IMG/VR virus record: IMGVR_UViG_3300043099_000007
Location: 1-21,940 of that record
From: a virus
Strand: one strand, 5' to 3'
Length of the DNA stretch: 21,940 nt
Position 1 is the stretch's first letter, and every line of letters starts with the position of its first letter. Shown in pieces: positions 15,065 to 21,940 of the stretch. A program made the position numbers and the translations under genes. The notes beneath the pieces were generated by a model. It made no database searches. It had not been told where the DNA came from and saw nothing but the letters and a program-made list of their open reading frames with translations.

Positions 15065-15982
15065 TTACAGGAATCGTTCAAAAATGGCAGCAGCGTCTCG
15101 CGCTTTGCCGGTCTTTTTCAGGACTTTGCGCTGATCCCTGATTGCCATCTCCTCTGTGTTCACCGGCCTACTGGTTCCCGGTTTCAACACTTTCGGAGCT
15201 TCCGCAACCTTCTTCTGGACACCCGGCTTCTGAGACAGAAGTTTGTCGTATTGAGCCGCCTTCCAGAGAGTCAATACAGCGCGTGAATCGTAGACCTGGG
15301 CAAGTTCCTGATCCGTGAAACCGAGTTGTTTGGCGTAAGCCCTGATCTCGCCTCTAACCGTTTCACCCTTCTGTGGATCTGCAAACTCAGGGATCGCTTG
15401 AGCCAGCTTCTGCTGTTCCTCGGCAACGATGCTTGCAAGTCTCTGCTGATGCTCCGATTGTTGCTGGTAGGCAATTCGTTGCTGTTCAGCTTGGACTGCT
15501 GCTAGTTGCTCTCGGCGCTGCTGTAACTCTGCGACCTTGACCGCATATCCGATTGGATCAGATTCTTTCAATGCCTCAAGGTTCTCGCCCTTCGACTGTT
15601 CTGCCAGCACCTGCTGAATAGCTTGCAGACGCTCTGCATACTGGTCTCGGAGAGCTTTCGCTTGCTCGACAGCCTGTCTCTCTGCTTCCAGAGCCTTCCG
15701 CTGTTCCGCTAGCGATTGGGTTTTCTGAGTGTAATCCGTGCCAAGCTGGTAAGACTTGATCAGTTCATCCAGAGTAACCTCGCGTTCCTCACCGGCTGCT
15801 TTCACCCGGTAGCGCGGAGTTTCCTCAACCTGCTCAGTCTGTTCCTGCTCCTGCTCTACAACCTCTTCCTGCGGTTCCTGCTGGTCGGCTTGTGGAGCCT
15901 CAGCATCGCCCATCAATCCAAGAATTGCGGCAGCGCCACTGTTTACATCAAGCTGTCCACTTCCTTGCGGAGTAGTGTCCAT
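15065..15982 (-). CDS. Capsid scaffolding protein
   Basis: 305 residues from ATG 15982, with GAGGG upstream, ending ten bases before the capsid start. The N-terminus is acidic and Gln-rich (EPQEEVVEQEQEQTEQVEE, about 38-55), followed by a small YRVKAAGEEREVTLDELIKSY domain (58-78). From about 85 to 210 it is Glu/Gln/Ala/Leu-rich coiled coil. The C-terminus is basic with a conserved-looking end (KVLKKTGKARDAAAIFERFL, 286-305) that likely contacts the shell. This architecture (acidic start, coiled coil, basic end), together with its position just before the capsid gene, is diagnostic of podophage scaffold proteins. It organises procapsid assembly and leaves before or during packaging. Confidence 0.87.
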   Translation of the reverse strand: MDTTPQGSGQLDVNSGAAAILGLMGDAEAPQADQQEPQEEVVEQEQEQTEQVEETPRYRVKAAGEEREVTLDELIKSYQLGTDYTQKTQSLAEQRKALEAERQAVEQAKALRDQYAERLQAIQQVLAEQSKGENLEALKESDPIGYAVKVAELQQRREQLAAVQAEQQRIAYQQQSEHQQRLASIVAEEQQKLAQAIPEFADPQKGETVRGEIRAYAKQLGFTDQELAQVYDSRAVLTLWKAAQYDKLLSQKPGVQKKVAEAPKVLKPGTSRPVNTEEMAIRDQRKVLKKTGKARDAAAIFERFL

Positions 15983-15990
15983 TCAGACCC

Positions 15991-16218
15991 TCACAAAATT
16001 TTCCATCGTTTAGACCTGATCTCAGTCGTATCGGCAATCGCTTGGAAATGACTTTTGATCAAATCTATTGCGCGAATCATTCTATAGGAATTTTCTCTAG
16101 CGTCAACCTCGTGATCACTAGAGTTAACAATCCTGTCAACAAACCCTTGTTTCAGGCTTTCCAGTTCCCTGACAAACTCATCATCCCGGAGCAGATTAGC
16201 TGCGCGATCTGGACTCAT
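15991..16218 (-). CDS. Small conserved protein between portal and scaffold (75 aa)
   Basis: 75 residues from ATG 16218, with an ATGA overlap with the portal stop. The protein is helical and highly charged: LRDDEFVRELESLKQGFVD (10-28), then IVNSSDHEVDARENSYRMIR and AIDLIKSHFQAIADTTEIRSK. No enzyme motif is visible. Its start overlaps the portal and it ends eight bases before the scaffold, so it is made in step with head genes. It may be a packaging or portal-assembly helper; this is inferred from position. Function unknown. Confidence 0.8.
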   Translation of the reverse strand: MSPDRAANLLRDDEFVRELESLKQGFVDRIVNSSDHEVDARENSYRMIRAIDLIKSHFQAIADTTEIRSKRWKIL

Positions 16219-18221
16219 CCCGGGATTTCCACGTTCGCACTAATACCCGCGCCGATCTTGGCAGCTTTCAACTGTGCCTCTGCCTCAAACTCTTGTTGCT
16301 TCAACTGGAGTTCAGCAGCAGCCTTTTCCCTGGCAAGCTGAATATCGGCTTGAGCCTTCATCCGTTGAGTCTCGATTGCTGCCATTGCTTTCTGCTGCTC
16401 GATCTGGATCTGTGCTTGAGCCTGAGCAATCATGGCATCGACAGCAGGATTGGGTTGCGGTTGCTGAGGAGGAGGATTGGACAGTTGCTGATCCTGTTCT
16501 GGAGTGATGTCCCGGAAGAACTCAGTTGAGTCCTTGAATCCAGCAGCCTCAACAAACCTGCCAAGAGTCGCCCGATACTGCCCGAGACTGACCAACGGGT
16601 TAGCCGGCCCTGCCAACTGTAGGATCTGCTCCTGTTTGGCCAAAACCATCTGGAGCATTGCCATCTGTTCTTGCTTCGTACCAGTCCCAAGACCAACCCG
16701 AATGCTGACATCGTACTGATTGCTCCACTCTCGCGGATCCATCGGCACAAACTTGCCTCGCATACGAAGCAGAACTTGCTTGTCCTGGTACTTGCAGAGC
16801 AAGTGCAAAATGCCCTTGAACAGCGATTTAACGCCAGTCTCAGCAAAGATCCTAGCGATCAGTTCAATCTTGCCTTGAGCAGCGTTGGTTACCGCAGCAA
16901 CAGCAGCAGCAGTGACGTTTTGCAGGATGTTTGGATCGAGTCCCTGTTGAGCATCTGATACACCAGTCCGTTTCTGCTGAACCTGATCGAAATAGCCCAT
17001 CATCGGGAAGATTTGATCACCGATGGATGGAACCGTGATCGGAGTCATCGCACCAGGACTTTTCATCCTGACGACACCACCCGGAGTCACATTGAGCAAG
17101 TCATCGATGTTGACCTGACCCTCGACCACACCCATCCGAGCATTGTTCGACAGATACAGGTTATCCAGCGACTGACGCACCAGAGTCGACTTGATCAGTT
17201 GCAGATCAATCGTCCTGTCTGCCAGCGACTGACCAAAGAACTTGTGCGGGATCGGGATCGGGCAAATAACGTGGAACGGAACATAGTCCGTCTTCTCGTT
17301 GCTCAGAATCTCGTTGTTGCTGTAGAAGATCTTCCGCAACTCAGCAAGACCGTCACCGTCGTAGTCCACATAAATGTAGCACTCGAAAACCTCGACCTCC
17401 TGCATCGACTCATCCAGCGAGGTAACCTCGAAAGGTTCCTCTCCCGGCGTGTATCGAGCAAGACGCTCCTCGGTGAAGTCCAGGCTGTTGAATGCTGGCA
17501 ACGCGTCAACAGTCTCCTTGTCGAATCCCATCTGGATCAGAATCGACCTGGGAACCAGAGTACGGTGAGCAAGGAATGGCGCATCCTGAACGGTTCTGGC
17601 CTTCTTTGAGACGATCAACTCTTCCGGAGGGACGTTCTCAACGACAACTCGACCGATCTTGTTGCGCTTCTGGACGACAACACTGCGAGTCTGCGTGACC
17701 TCACCGTCAATCTCGACTTCCTCGATCTGCTCTGCAACAACCTGTCGGGTTCCGTCTGCCAGCAACAGTGCAAGCTCGATCTCAGAAAGGTTCTTGTAAA
17801 CCTCCTCGATCACATCCAGCTTTTCATCCCAATACGCTTTGACCGTCCCGGTCTTCTGGAGCAACGCATCCTTGAACCAGTGATGCAGGATAGTGAATCC
17901 AGGATTCTGCTTGTAGAACACCCAGTTTACGTAGTCCGTTGCTTGCTTCGCACCTTCCTCATCACCTGGTCCTACAGGCTCATACTGGATGATGTCATCA
18001 GCGCGAGTGAATACCCGGATCAAATCTGGCAACGCACCGTCTATAGCCTCTGCAACCTCAGCGGTGATGATCTGTGATCGACCTTCTACCTCGTTGCCAT
18101 AGGGCTTGCGGAGGTAGTAATCCATCGCTTTTGCGCGTTCAGCGGAAGTCTCTGTGTCGAGATAGCCAATAGCGTCATCGATCTCAGACGACAGAATGCC
18201 CTTGAGCCTACCTTCATCCAT
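16215..18221 (-). CDS. Portal protein
   Basis: 668 residues from ATG 18221, with AGAGGTG five bases upstream. N-terminal region MDEGRLKGILSSEIDDAIGY and RAKAMDYYLRKPYGNEVEGR, followed by VAEAIDGALPDLIRVFTRAD, are typical of large P22-like portal proteins. The stem/clip part includes QEVEVFECYIYVDYDGDG and KIFYSNNEIL; the crown part includes PIPHKFFGQSLADRTIDLQ and QLIKSTLVRQSLDNLYLSNN, then RTGVSDAQQGLDPNILQNVT. From about residue 575 a Pro/Gln linker leads to a long Ala/Gln/Glu helix (AQAQAQIQIEQQKAMAAIE onward), a barrel-like coil. Length is near the large-portal class. It forms the dodecameric ring for DNA entry and exit and binds terminase and the gp4-like adaptor. Confidence 0.92.
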   Translation of the reverse strand: MDEGRLKGILSSEIDDAIGYLDTETSAERAKAMDYYLRKPYGNEVEGRSQIITAEVAEAIDGALPDLIRVFTRADDIIQYEPVGPGDEEGAKQATDYVNWVFYKQNPGFTILHHWFKDALLQKTGTVKAYWDEKLDVIEEVYKNLSEIELALLLADGTRQVVAEQIEEVEIDGEVTQTRSVVVQKRNKIGRVVVENVPPEELIVSKKARTVQDAPFLAHRTLVPRSILIQMGFDKETVDALPAFNSLDFTEERLARYTPGEEPFEVTSLDESMQEVEVFECYIYVDYDGDGLAELRKIFYSNNEILSNEKTDYVPFHVICPIPIPHKFFGQSLADRTIDLQLIKSTLVRQSLDNLYLSNNARMGVVEGQVNIDDLLNVTPGGVVRMKSPGAMTPITVPSIGDQIFPMMGYFDQVQQKRTGVSDAQQGLDPNILQNVTAAAVAAVTNAAQGKIELIARIFAETGVKSLFKGILHLLCKYQDKQVLLRMRGKFVPMDPREWSNQYDVSIRVGLGTGTKQEQMAMLQMVLAKQEQILQLAGPANPLVSLGQYRATLGRFVEAAGFKDSTEFFRDITPEQDQQLSNPPPQQPQPNPAVDAMIAQAQAQIQIEQQKAMAAIETQRMKAQADIQLAREKAAAELQLKQQEFEAEAQLKAAKIGAGISANVEIPG

Positions 18222-18381
18222 TTTGCACCTCTGCCCTGCGAGTGTATTGCCGTTTAGGTGGAGGATCTGCCTGTTTCAGCGCAGCAATCTCCTGCTCCAA
18301 CTGGCGAATGCGCTCACGCAATTCGTGAATGGTTTGGTCAAAATCTCGACGGAGAACGATGTTTCCCTGCGGAACTAGCAT
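18214..18381 (-). CDS. Small coiled-coil protein between terminase and portal (55 aa)
   Basis: A clean 55-residue frame fills the terminase-portal gap. ATG 18381 shares one base with the terminase TGA (TGATG coupling). An in-frame ATG at 18393 would add four residues (MGGL). The stop TGA lies inside the first codons of the portal (18216-18214), so both ends are coupled to neighbours. The sequence reads MLVPQGNIVLRRDFDQTIHE, then a heptad helix (LRERIRQLEQEIAALKQ), then a basic proline-containing tail (PPPKRQYTRRAEVQNG). It is a predicted parallel coiled coil with a basic, possibly nucleic-acid- or portal-binding end. Function unknown. A similar small protein at this place in related phages would confirm it. 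Confidence 0.8.
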   Translation of the reverse strand: MLVPQGNIVLRRDFDQTIHELRERIRQLEQEIAALKQADPPPKRQYTRRAEVQNG

Positions 18382-19637
18382 CAAACCACCCATTTTGCAC
18401 TATGTTTAATCGGTTTACCCCAATCGTCATTGGACATCATTTCCAGTGACTCTGCAAGATAACGCCAAGCATCAGCAGCGTGAGAATGCTCATCATGCAA
18501 TGGCGCACCAGCCTCCTGCGTGACCTGATTGATAGCCCTGCGATACCGTTTGAGATGGTTTACAAGTTCCATCGTCTTGTCAGCGTCGAAATAAGACCTT
18601 GGAAAGACCATCCTGGCGATTCTGATGCCTTCCTCTGGGTTGCCCCTTGGCAGCACGGTAACTCGCCTTCCAAGCGTTTCTAGCAGGTTCTGGGTGGACT
18701 TACCGGTCTGGAAGTTCTTGTTTGCTCCATCGTGCGGGATGAAGTCTGTTCCCCATCTCCATTTCCTCGACTCGATCTCCATGACATAGCTGTCAATGGT
18801 TCGATGAGAGTCCTCGATGAAGTCAATGATCCTGACTTCTGAGGCAACCTTCTGGACAAAGATGATCGACATGGAGTCGTTCCATCCCAGATCCCAGACA
18901 GTGTGAACCTTAAGCGTTGCATCGTATGGCACAGACCTGATCCGGCCTTCTCGCTGTAAAGCCTCGATCTCATTGGCGTAAATAGCACCGTCTACAGCAG
19001 GTCTGCATCGACCTTCCCAGACAGTGAGATACCCCTGCGGATCTCTGTCTAGCCAGTCTCTGCGCTCCTTGTCCAGTTCTGGTGGAAACCAAGGATTGTC
19101 TGACCAGTTGACCTCGCACACCCATGAATCAGACGGTGGTTGCACCACAAACCGGGTGAAGGTTTCATCCGTATCAAGTTCAGGATTGAAGCTGATCCAG
19201 ATTTCTGATCCAGGCTTACGGATCGTAGGTATCAGTACATCCCAGGACTTGCGAGTGACAACCTGTGCTTCTTCCACCCAACAGATGTCAGTGCCTTCGT
19301 AAGATTTCATGTTTGCCACACCTTGCTGGCGAATACCTGCAAAGGTGAATTCTGTCCCGTTGGAACCGATGATCCTGTTTTCTTGCACCTCGTACAGGCT
19401 ATCCAGTCCTAGCAGACTGATCTGATCCTTCAGCAGCCGGTGAACGGACTCCTGGATGGATTTCTGCGTCTCTCTAGCACAGAGAACCCTGATCGGTTTG
19501 GATGCTCCTAGTGCTACCAATGCCCGAGCAATCGACCAGGACTTGCCTGAACCCCTGCCACCGTGAAGGATCTTGTATCGCTTAGGCTGGAAGAGCGGCA
19601 GTAGCTTCTGCGGGATCTCAACTCTGGTTCTGGACAC
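18381..19637 (-). CDS. terL: Terminase large subunit (ATPase and nuclease)
   Basis: 418 residues from GTG 19637, overlapping the small terminase gene by 20 bases. Walker A is GGRGSGKS (26-33); Walker B is TDICWVEEA (116-124) with catalytic Glu; the coupling motif is SFNPE (149-153). The RNase H-like nuclease domain has D249 in VWDLGWNDS, D303 in PHDGANK, and D389 in HSHAADAWRY. All motor and nuclease residues are present and the length is normal for the terminase_3/PBSX-like group. It pumps DNA through the portal using ATP and cuts the concatemer. The start is uncertain because no strong SD precedes the GTG, but there is no better start before Walker A. Confidence 0.95.
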   Translation of the reverse strand: MSRTRVEIPQKLLPLFQPKRYKILHGGRGSGKSWSIARALVALGASKPIRVLCARETQKSIQESVHRLLKDQISLLGLDSLYEVQENRIIGSNGTEFTFAGIRQQGVANMKSYEGTDICWVEEAQVVTRKSWDVLIPTIRKPGSEIWISFNPELDTDETFTRFVVQPPSDSWVCEVNWSDNPWFPPELDKERRDWLDRDPQGYLTVWEGRCRPAVDGAIYANEIEALQREGRIRSVPYDATLKVHTVWDLGWNDSMSIIFVQKVASEVRIIDFIEDSHRTIDSYVMEIESRKWRWGTDFIPHDGANKNFQTGKSTQNLLETLGRRVTVLPRGNPEEGIRIARMVFPRSYFDADKTMELVNHLKRYRRAINQVTQEAGAPLHDEHSHAADAWRYLAESLEMMSNDDWGKPIKHSAKWVV

Positions 19638-19905
19638 CGACGATCTCTAGAACCGTTTGGATTGGCCCACCGTTTGCCCCGGAGACATTTGTCTCTACAG
19701 GGATCAGCCTTGCTGCGAGCTTGTAGAACTCAGTCAGGTGCTTTGGATCTTCCATTGCCCACTGCACCATTCTGTCTGTACCGCCGAGCTTATCAAAGGC
19801 ATCAGCGATAGCTTGCTTCATGCTCTGATGGACTTTGTTTGGACTACCTTTCGGTCTTCCTCGTCCTTGCCTAGTTAAATTCTCTTTCTGTATTTTATTT
19901 ACCAC
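19618..19905 (-). CDS. terS: Terminase small subunit
   Basis: 95 residues from GTG 19905, with TAGGAG eight bases upstream; the SD overlaps the TAG stop of the oxygenase gene. A basic N-terminus GRGRPKGSPNKVHQSMKQAI (14-33) carries the AT-hook-like GRPKGSPN found in many small terminases. It is followed by a helix AFDKLGGTDRMVQWAMED and EFYKLAARLIPVE (60-72). The C-terminus (VLEIVGVQ) is short. It should recognise the packaging site and regulate the large subunit. It is at the short end of the family, but nothing suggests truncation, since the stop is inside the next gene by a normal coupled overlap. Confidence 0.85.
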   Translation of the reverse strand: MVNKIQKENLTRQGRGRPKGSPNKVHQSMKQAIADAFDKLGGTDRMVQWAMEDPKHLTEFYKLAARLIPVETNVSGANGGPIQTVLEIVGVQNQS

Positions 19906-19915
19906 AGTCCGACTC

Positions 19916-20608
19916 CTAACGGGTCATCGGTTTCACTCGATCCTTAATCAGCCTTTCGATCTCTGGATCACCCATCTGCTCCGGTGTTGGTGCAAACAAT
20001 GCTCTCTTACGATTGTCTGTGGTTGTTGCCGGTTCAGACAAATAGTATACAGCGATTGAGTTTCTGGTTACATCAGCAGGACATTTGATTGGATCAGGCA
20101 GTCCATGCCATGAGCCTCTAGTGTCGAAGATCACTGCCCTGTTGAACTTCGGCTCAATGACCTTTGCAAGAGTTCTGCTGTCCTTGTACAGGCCCAACCC
20201 ACCACCCCAGGACGATTCCCATGCAGGAGACAGGTAAACAATAAGGTTAAGGCGACGTTGCAAATGTAGCTTTGGATGGATGTTGTAATCCAGGTGAACA
20301 TTGAGCTTCCCTCCTCTGCTGTGCTGATGCCAGCCACCACCGTGTAGTCCTTGGTCAGCGAACAGATCCTCGTCTACCATTGCCTCCAGGGACTGTGTGA
20401 ACTTGTCGCTGGTTAGCCAAGAAAAGGTTTTGTATGTCTCTGGTGGGAACTTGTGCCAGTCGTTGCAGGTTCGCTTGACCTCTAGTGGATTGTCATACCG
20501 AAACCAGCATGGATCATCTGGCTGCGGAAACTCTTCTGCTAACTGATCTGGATTGGTGAAGAAGTCATCGATCACACAATGCCAATATGGATTGTGGTTT
20601 ACGATCAT
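19916..20608 (-). CDS. 2-oxoglutarate/Fe(II)-dependent oxygenase
   Basis: 230 residues from ATG 20608, ATGA overlap with the ART-like gene. The double-stranded beta-helix signature is present: HLD iron site (H105, D107) in KLNVHLDYNIHP, a distal His (H168) in FDTRGSWHGLPDP, and a 2-oxoglutarate-binding Arg (R182) in TRNSIAVYYLS. Strand NLIVYLSPAWESSWGGGLGL (121-140) matches the family, in which a Glu often stands where the third Gly is here. The N-terminus (YWHCVIDDFFTNPDQLAEEF) fits prolyl-hydroxylase-like members. It would hydroxylate a protein side chain or other substrate using oxygen and 2-oxoglutarate. Such genes are common cargo in aquatic phages. Here it lies just before the terminase genes. 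Substrate unknown. Confidence 0.88.
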   Translation of the reverse strand: MIVNHNPYWHCVIDDFFTNPDQLAEEFPQPDDPCWFRYDNPLEVKRTCNDWHKFPPETYKTFSWLTSDKFTQSLEAMVDEDLFADQGLHGGGWHQHSRGGKLNVHLDYNIHPKLHLQRRLNLIVYLSPAWESSWGGGLGLYKDSRTLAKVIEPKFNRAVIFDTRGSWHGLPDPIKCPADVTRNSIAVYYLSEPATTTDNRKRALFAPTPEQMGDPEIERLIKDRVKPMTR

Positions 20609-21696
20609 TCGACGTTCAAGATACGCACTGCTTCTTCTTCTCCAGGGAATACAACAAAGTTGCGAGTCCCCTTTCCTTTCTGCCTAGATTGCTCATCAAA
20701 ATACTTAACACCAGGAACACCAAACTGCCTGAGTGCAGCCTCACCAGACCCGGTTTTCCCAGTCAGTGATTCCCATGTATTCAAAAACTGATTTACAGTT
20801 ACATTCGGCCCATACAATAGTGACAAATCACCACCAAGATCATCTATCGCACTTTGTGGAAGCATTGACTTAGTTTGTTGGATTGCTTCTTTTACCTGTT
20901 TTGACTGTCTGCCGATTGGCTTATCCCAGTCAATCATCTTGCCAATCATATCGTCTGGGATGTCTACTGTGTAAACAACACCAGACGCCTTTACTGGATT
21001 TAGCTTTTCTACTGAGTCAGCCAACCCAGAATATGTCCTTGCGTATTTTGACTCCCTGATTGTCTTTGCAATTGACTCAGGGTTTTCGCCCATTATTAGG
21101 TCTCTAACAATCTCGTTTGCTTTTGCCATATAAGCTGATTGCAATTGAGGCTGAACATTACCTGCGTTTTCAACCAAAGCATCAACTAGATCGCTTGATC
21201 TTAAGGGGCCAGCAGATGTTTCGTATTTATCAACAGCAGTTGTCGTTTTGTAATAATTTGCAATATCAGGGGATTCGGCAAAGTAAATCCCATGCCCATA
21301 CATTTGAGCACCCTCGCCACTTCCGATCTTGCTTGCATCAAACTTACTGAATCTGTATGGACTGCCATGATAGCCAGTCAACGCAAGCAGACCAGCTTCC
21401 GGGTTAGCCTTCATCATCTGCACAGCATCAGCCAGCAAGCTCGGAACCTGAGCAGCAGCCTTAGCACCAACGGAAAAAGCTCCTGCTGGCGCTCCGATCC
21501 CAGGCATACTGCCCAGTGCCTGACCAGTTCTGTACATATCTTCTGCCAACAATCCACCGTACTGAGGTTTGTCAAGCCCTAGATAACCTCTACCGATACC
21601 ACCAGCAATAGCAGCAAACGGCTCACCAATATTGCGCTGGTAAGCCCCGTAAGCCTGTTCTAGTCCCAATGCGCGGAGTAGCTGGCTGACATCCAT
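20605..21696 (-). CDS. Protein with ADP-ribosyltransferase-like (ART-PolyVal type) domain
   Basis: 363 residues from ATG 21696, one base after the preceding TGA; the frame extends upstream but that would cover the previous gene. Residues 1-105 are Gly/Ala-rich and helical (GEPFAAIAGGIGRGYLG, 25-41; VGAKAAAQVPSLLADAV), like internal virion proteins. From residue 109 an ART-like domain starts: GYHGSP (108-113), FDASKIGSGEGAQMYGHGIY (119-138), YFA (138-140). These match the His and Tyr of the H-Y-E type ADP-ribosyltransferases found in polyvalent phage proteins. The C-terminus FGVPGVKYFDEQSRQKGKGT...NFVVF is also typical of that group. The third acidic residue is not assigned. The probable reaction is transfer of ADP-ribose from NAD+ to an unknown target; activity is inferred. 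Confidence 0.78.
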   Translation of the reverse strand: MDVSQLLRALGLEQAYGAYQRNIGEPFAAIAGGIGRGYLGLDKPQYGGLLAEDMYRTGQALGSMPGIGAPAGAFSVGAKAAAQVPSLLADAVQMMKANPEAGLLALTGYHGSPYRFSKFDASKIGSGEGAQMYGHGIYFAESPDIANYYKTTTAVDKYETSAGPLRSSDLVDALVENAGNVQPQLQSAYMAKANEIVRDLIMGENPESIAKTIRESKYARTYSGLADSVEKLNPVKASGVVYTVDIPDDMIGKMIDWDKPIGRQSKQVKEAIQQTKSMLPQSAIDDLGGDLSLLYGPNVTVNQFLNTWESLTGKTGSGEAALRQFGVPGVKYFDEQSRQKGKGTRNFVVFPGEEEAVRILNVE

Positions 21697-21697
21697 G

Positions 21698-21940
21698 TCA
21701 CTTGCCCTTATTGCGTTCGCTGATAGCCTTAGCTTTAGCCTTAGCGTCTGCCTTGGATGACGCACCCCAGGCTCTCAGTGACAGCAGCAGACGGGTTGGC
21801 TTGCCATCCTGGTACTCTGGCCCAGGCATACCACCCATCCGAGCCAGGAATGATGCTCTGCGCGGATTGTCACCAGACTTAACAGGAGCCTTCAGGTCTG
21901 ATCCTGGATTGGCTCTTTCGTAGGACTTCCTACCAGCCTC
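21698..21940 (-). CDS. C-terminal part of a small basic phage protein (DUF6321-like)
   Basis: The frame is open from the right window edge to TGA at 21700-21698; 80 residues are visible and the 5' end is missing. The sequence has YERANPGSDLKAPV, RRASFLARMGGMPGP, DGKPTRLLLSLRAW, and a Lys/Ala tail ending in ERNKGK. The combination of K(A)PV, ASF.ARMGGM.GP and G(K/R)PTR..LSLR.W resembles a small basic domain found in many environmental phages (I recall it as DUF6321). Function unknown; a DNA- or virion-associated role is possible because of its basic charge. The coupling to the next gene (one base between stop and ATG) shows it is in the same operon. Confidence 0.72.
   Translation of the reverse strand, partial: EAGRKSYERANPGSDLKAPVKSGDNPRRASFLARMGGMPGPEYQDGKPTRLLLSLRAWGASSKADAKAKAKAISERNKGK

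Noticed and set aside
14035-15141. 368-codon open frame on the plus strand opposite the major capsid gene
   Set aside because: It is the antisense shadow of the capsid gene and the end of the scaffold gene. Composition is Arg/Ser/His-rich without domain features, and no SD is evident. Codon bias of the capsid gene explains the lack of stops.
17013-17609. 198-codon plus-strand frame opposite the portal gene
   Set aside because: Antisense shadow of a well-supported portal gene; translation rich in Arg, His and Thr with no motif.
1-21940. Lysogeny or plasmid-type functions, tRNA genes or a CRISPR array
   Set aside because: No integrase, repressor, partition gene, tRNA-like cloverleaf or regularly spaced repeats were seen on either strand.

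Overview
The window is a contiguous piece of a tailed double-stranded DNA bacteriophage (Caudoviricetes) genome. Every convincing gene lies on the minus strand, so transcription runs from high to low coordinates. Coding density is close to total and there is no gene-free stretch above 100 bases. I see no tRNA, rRNA, integrase, CRISPR array or insertion sequence. Genes are joined by ATGA or TGATG overlaps, or by Shine-Dalgarno (SD) sequences that overlap the upstream stop codon. This is typical of one long late operon. Podovirus-like morphology is inferred from a P22 gp4-like adaptor and a P22 gp10-like tail protein, together with the absence of any tape-measure, tail-tube or sheath gene here. 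The host cannot be read from the sequence. The family resemblances suggest an environmental, probably aquatic, bacterium.

Layout in transcription order. (1) 21940-19916: the 3' end of a small basic protein gene, a protein with an ADP-ribosyltransferase-like domain, and a 2-oxoglutarate/Fe(II) oxygenase. (2) 19905-14110, packaging and head: small terminase, large terminase, a 55-residue coiled-coil protein not found by a 60-residue cutoff, portal, a 75-residue protein, scaffold, and an SU10/DUF5309-type major capsid protein. (3) 14085-12434, accessory genes inside the head-to-tail module: a free-standing HNH endonuclease preceded by a strong RNA hairpin that contains its ribosome binding site, a conserved 102-residue protein, and a GT-A glycosyltransferase that overlaps the next gene by 71 bases. 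(4) 12504-3230, connector and tail: gp4-like adaptor, a 140-residue virion protein, a 90-residue protein, a 1681-residue modular beta-rich fibre protein, a protein of eight ~22-residue repeats, a gp10-like protein, and a jelly-roll-like structural protein. (5) 3246-1: a GNAT-like protein, an unknown protein, and three Ala/Gln/Gly-rich proteins that look like internal (ejection) virion proteins, the last cut by the window edge.

How the genes work together: terminase and portal package DNA into a scaffold-assembled capsid; the adaptor and gp10-like protein close the head and build the tail; the repeat-rich proteins probably form fibres or spikes; the Ala/Gln-rich proteins are probably ejected with the DNA. 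The glycosyltransferase, oxygenase, ART-like and GNAT-like genes look like cargo that modifies virion or host molecules. The observations most worth following are the hairpin at the HNH gene, the fibre gene that looks like a head-to-tail fusion of two fibre genes, and the chimeric ART-like protein.
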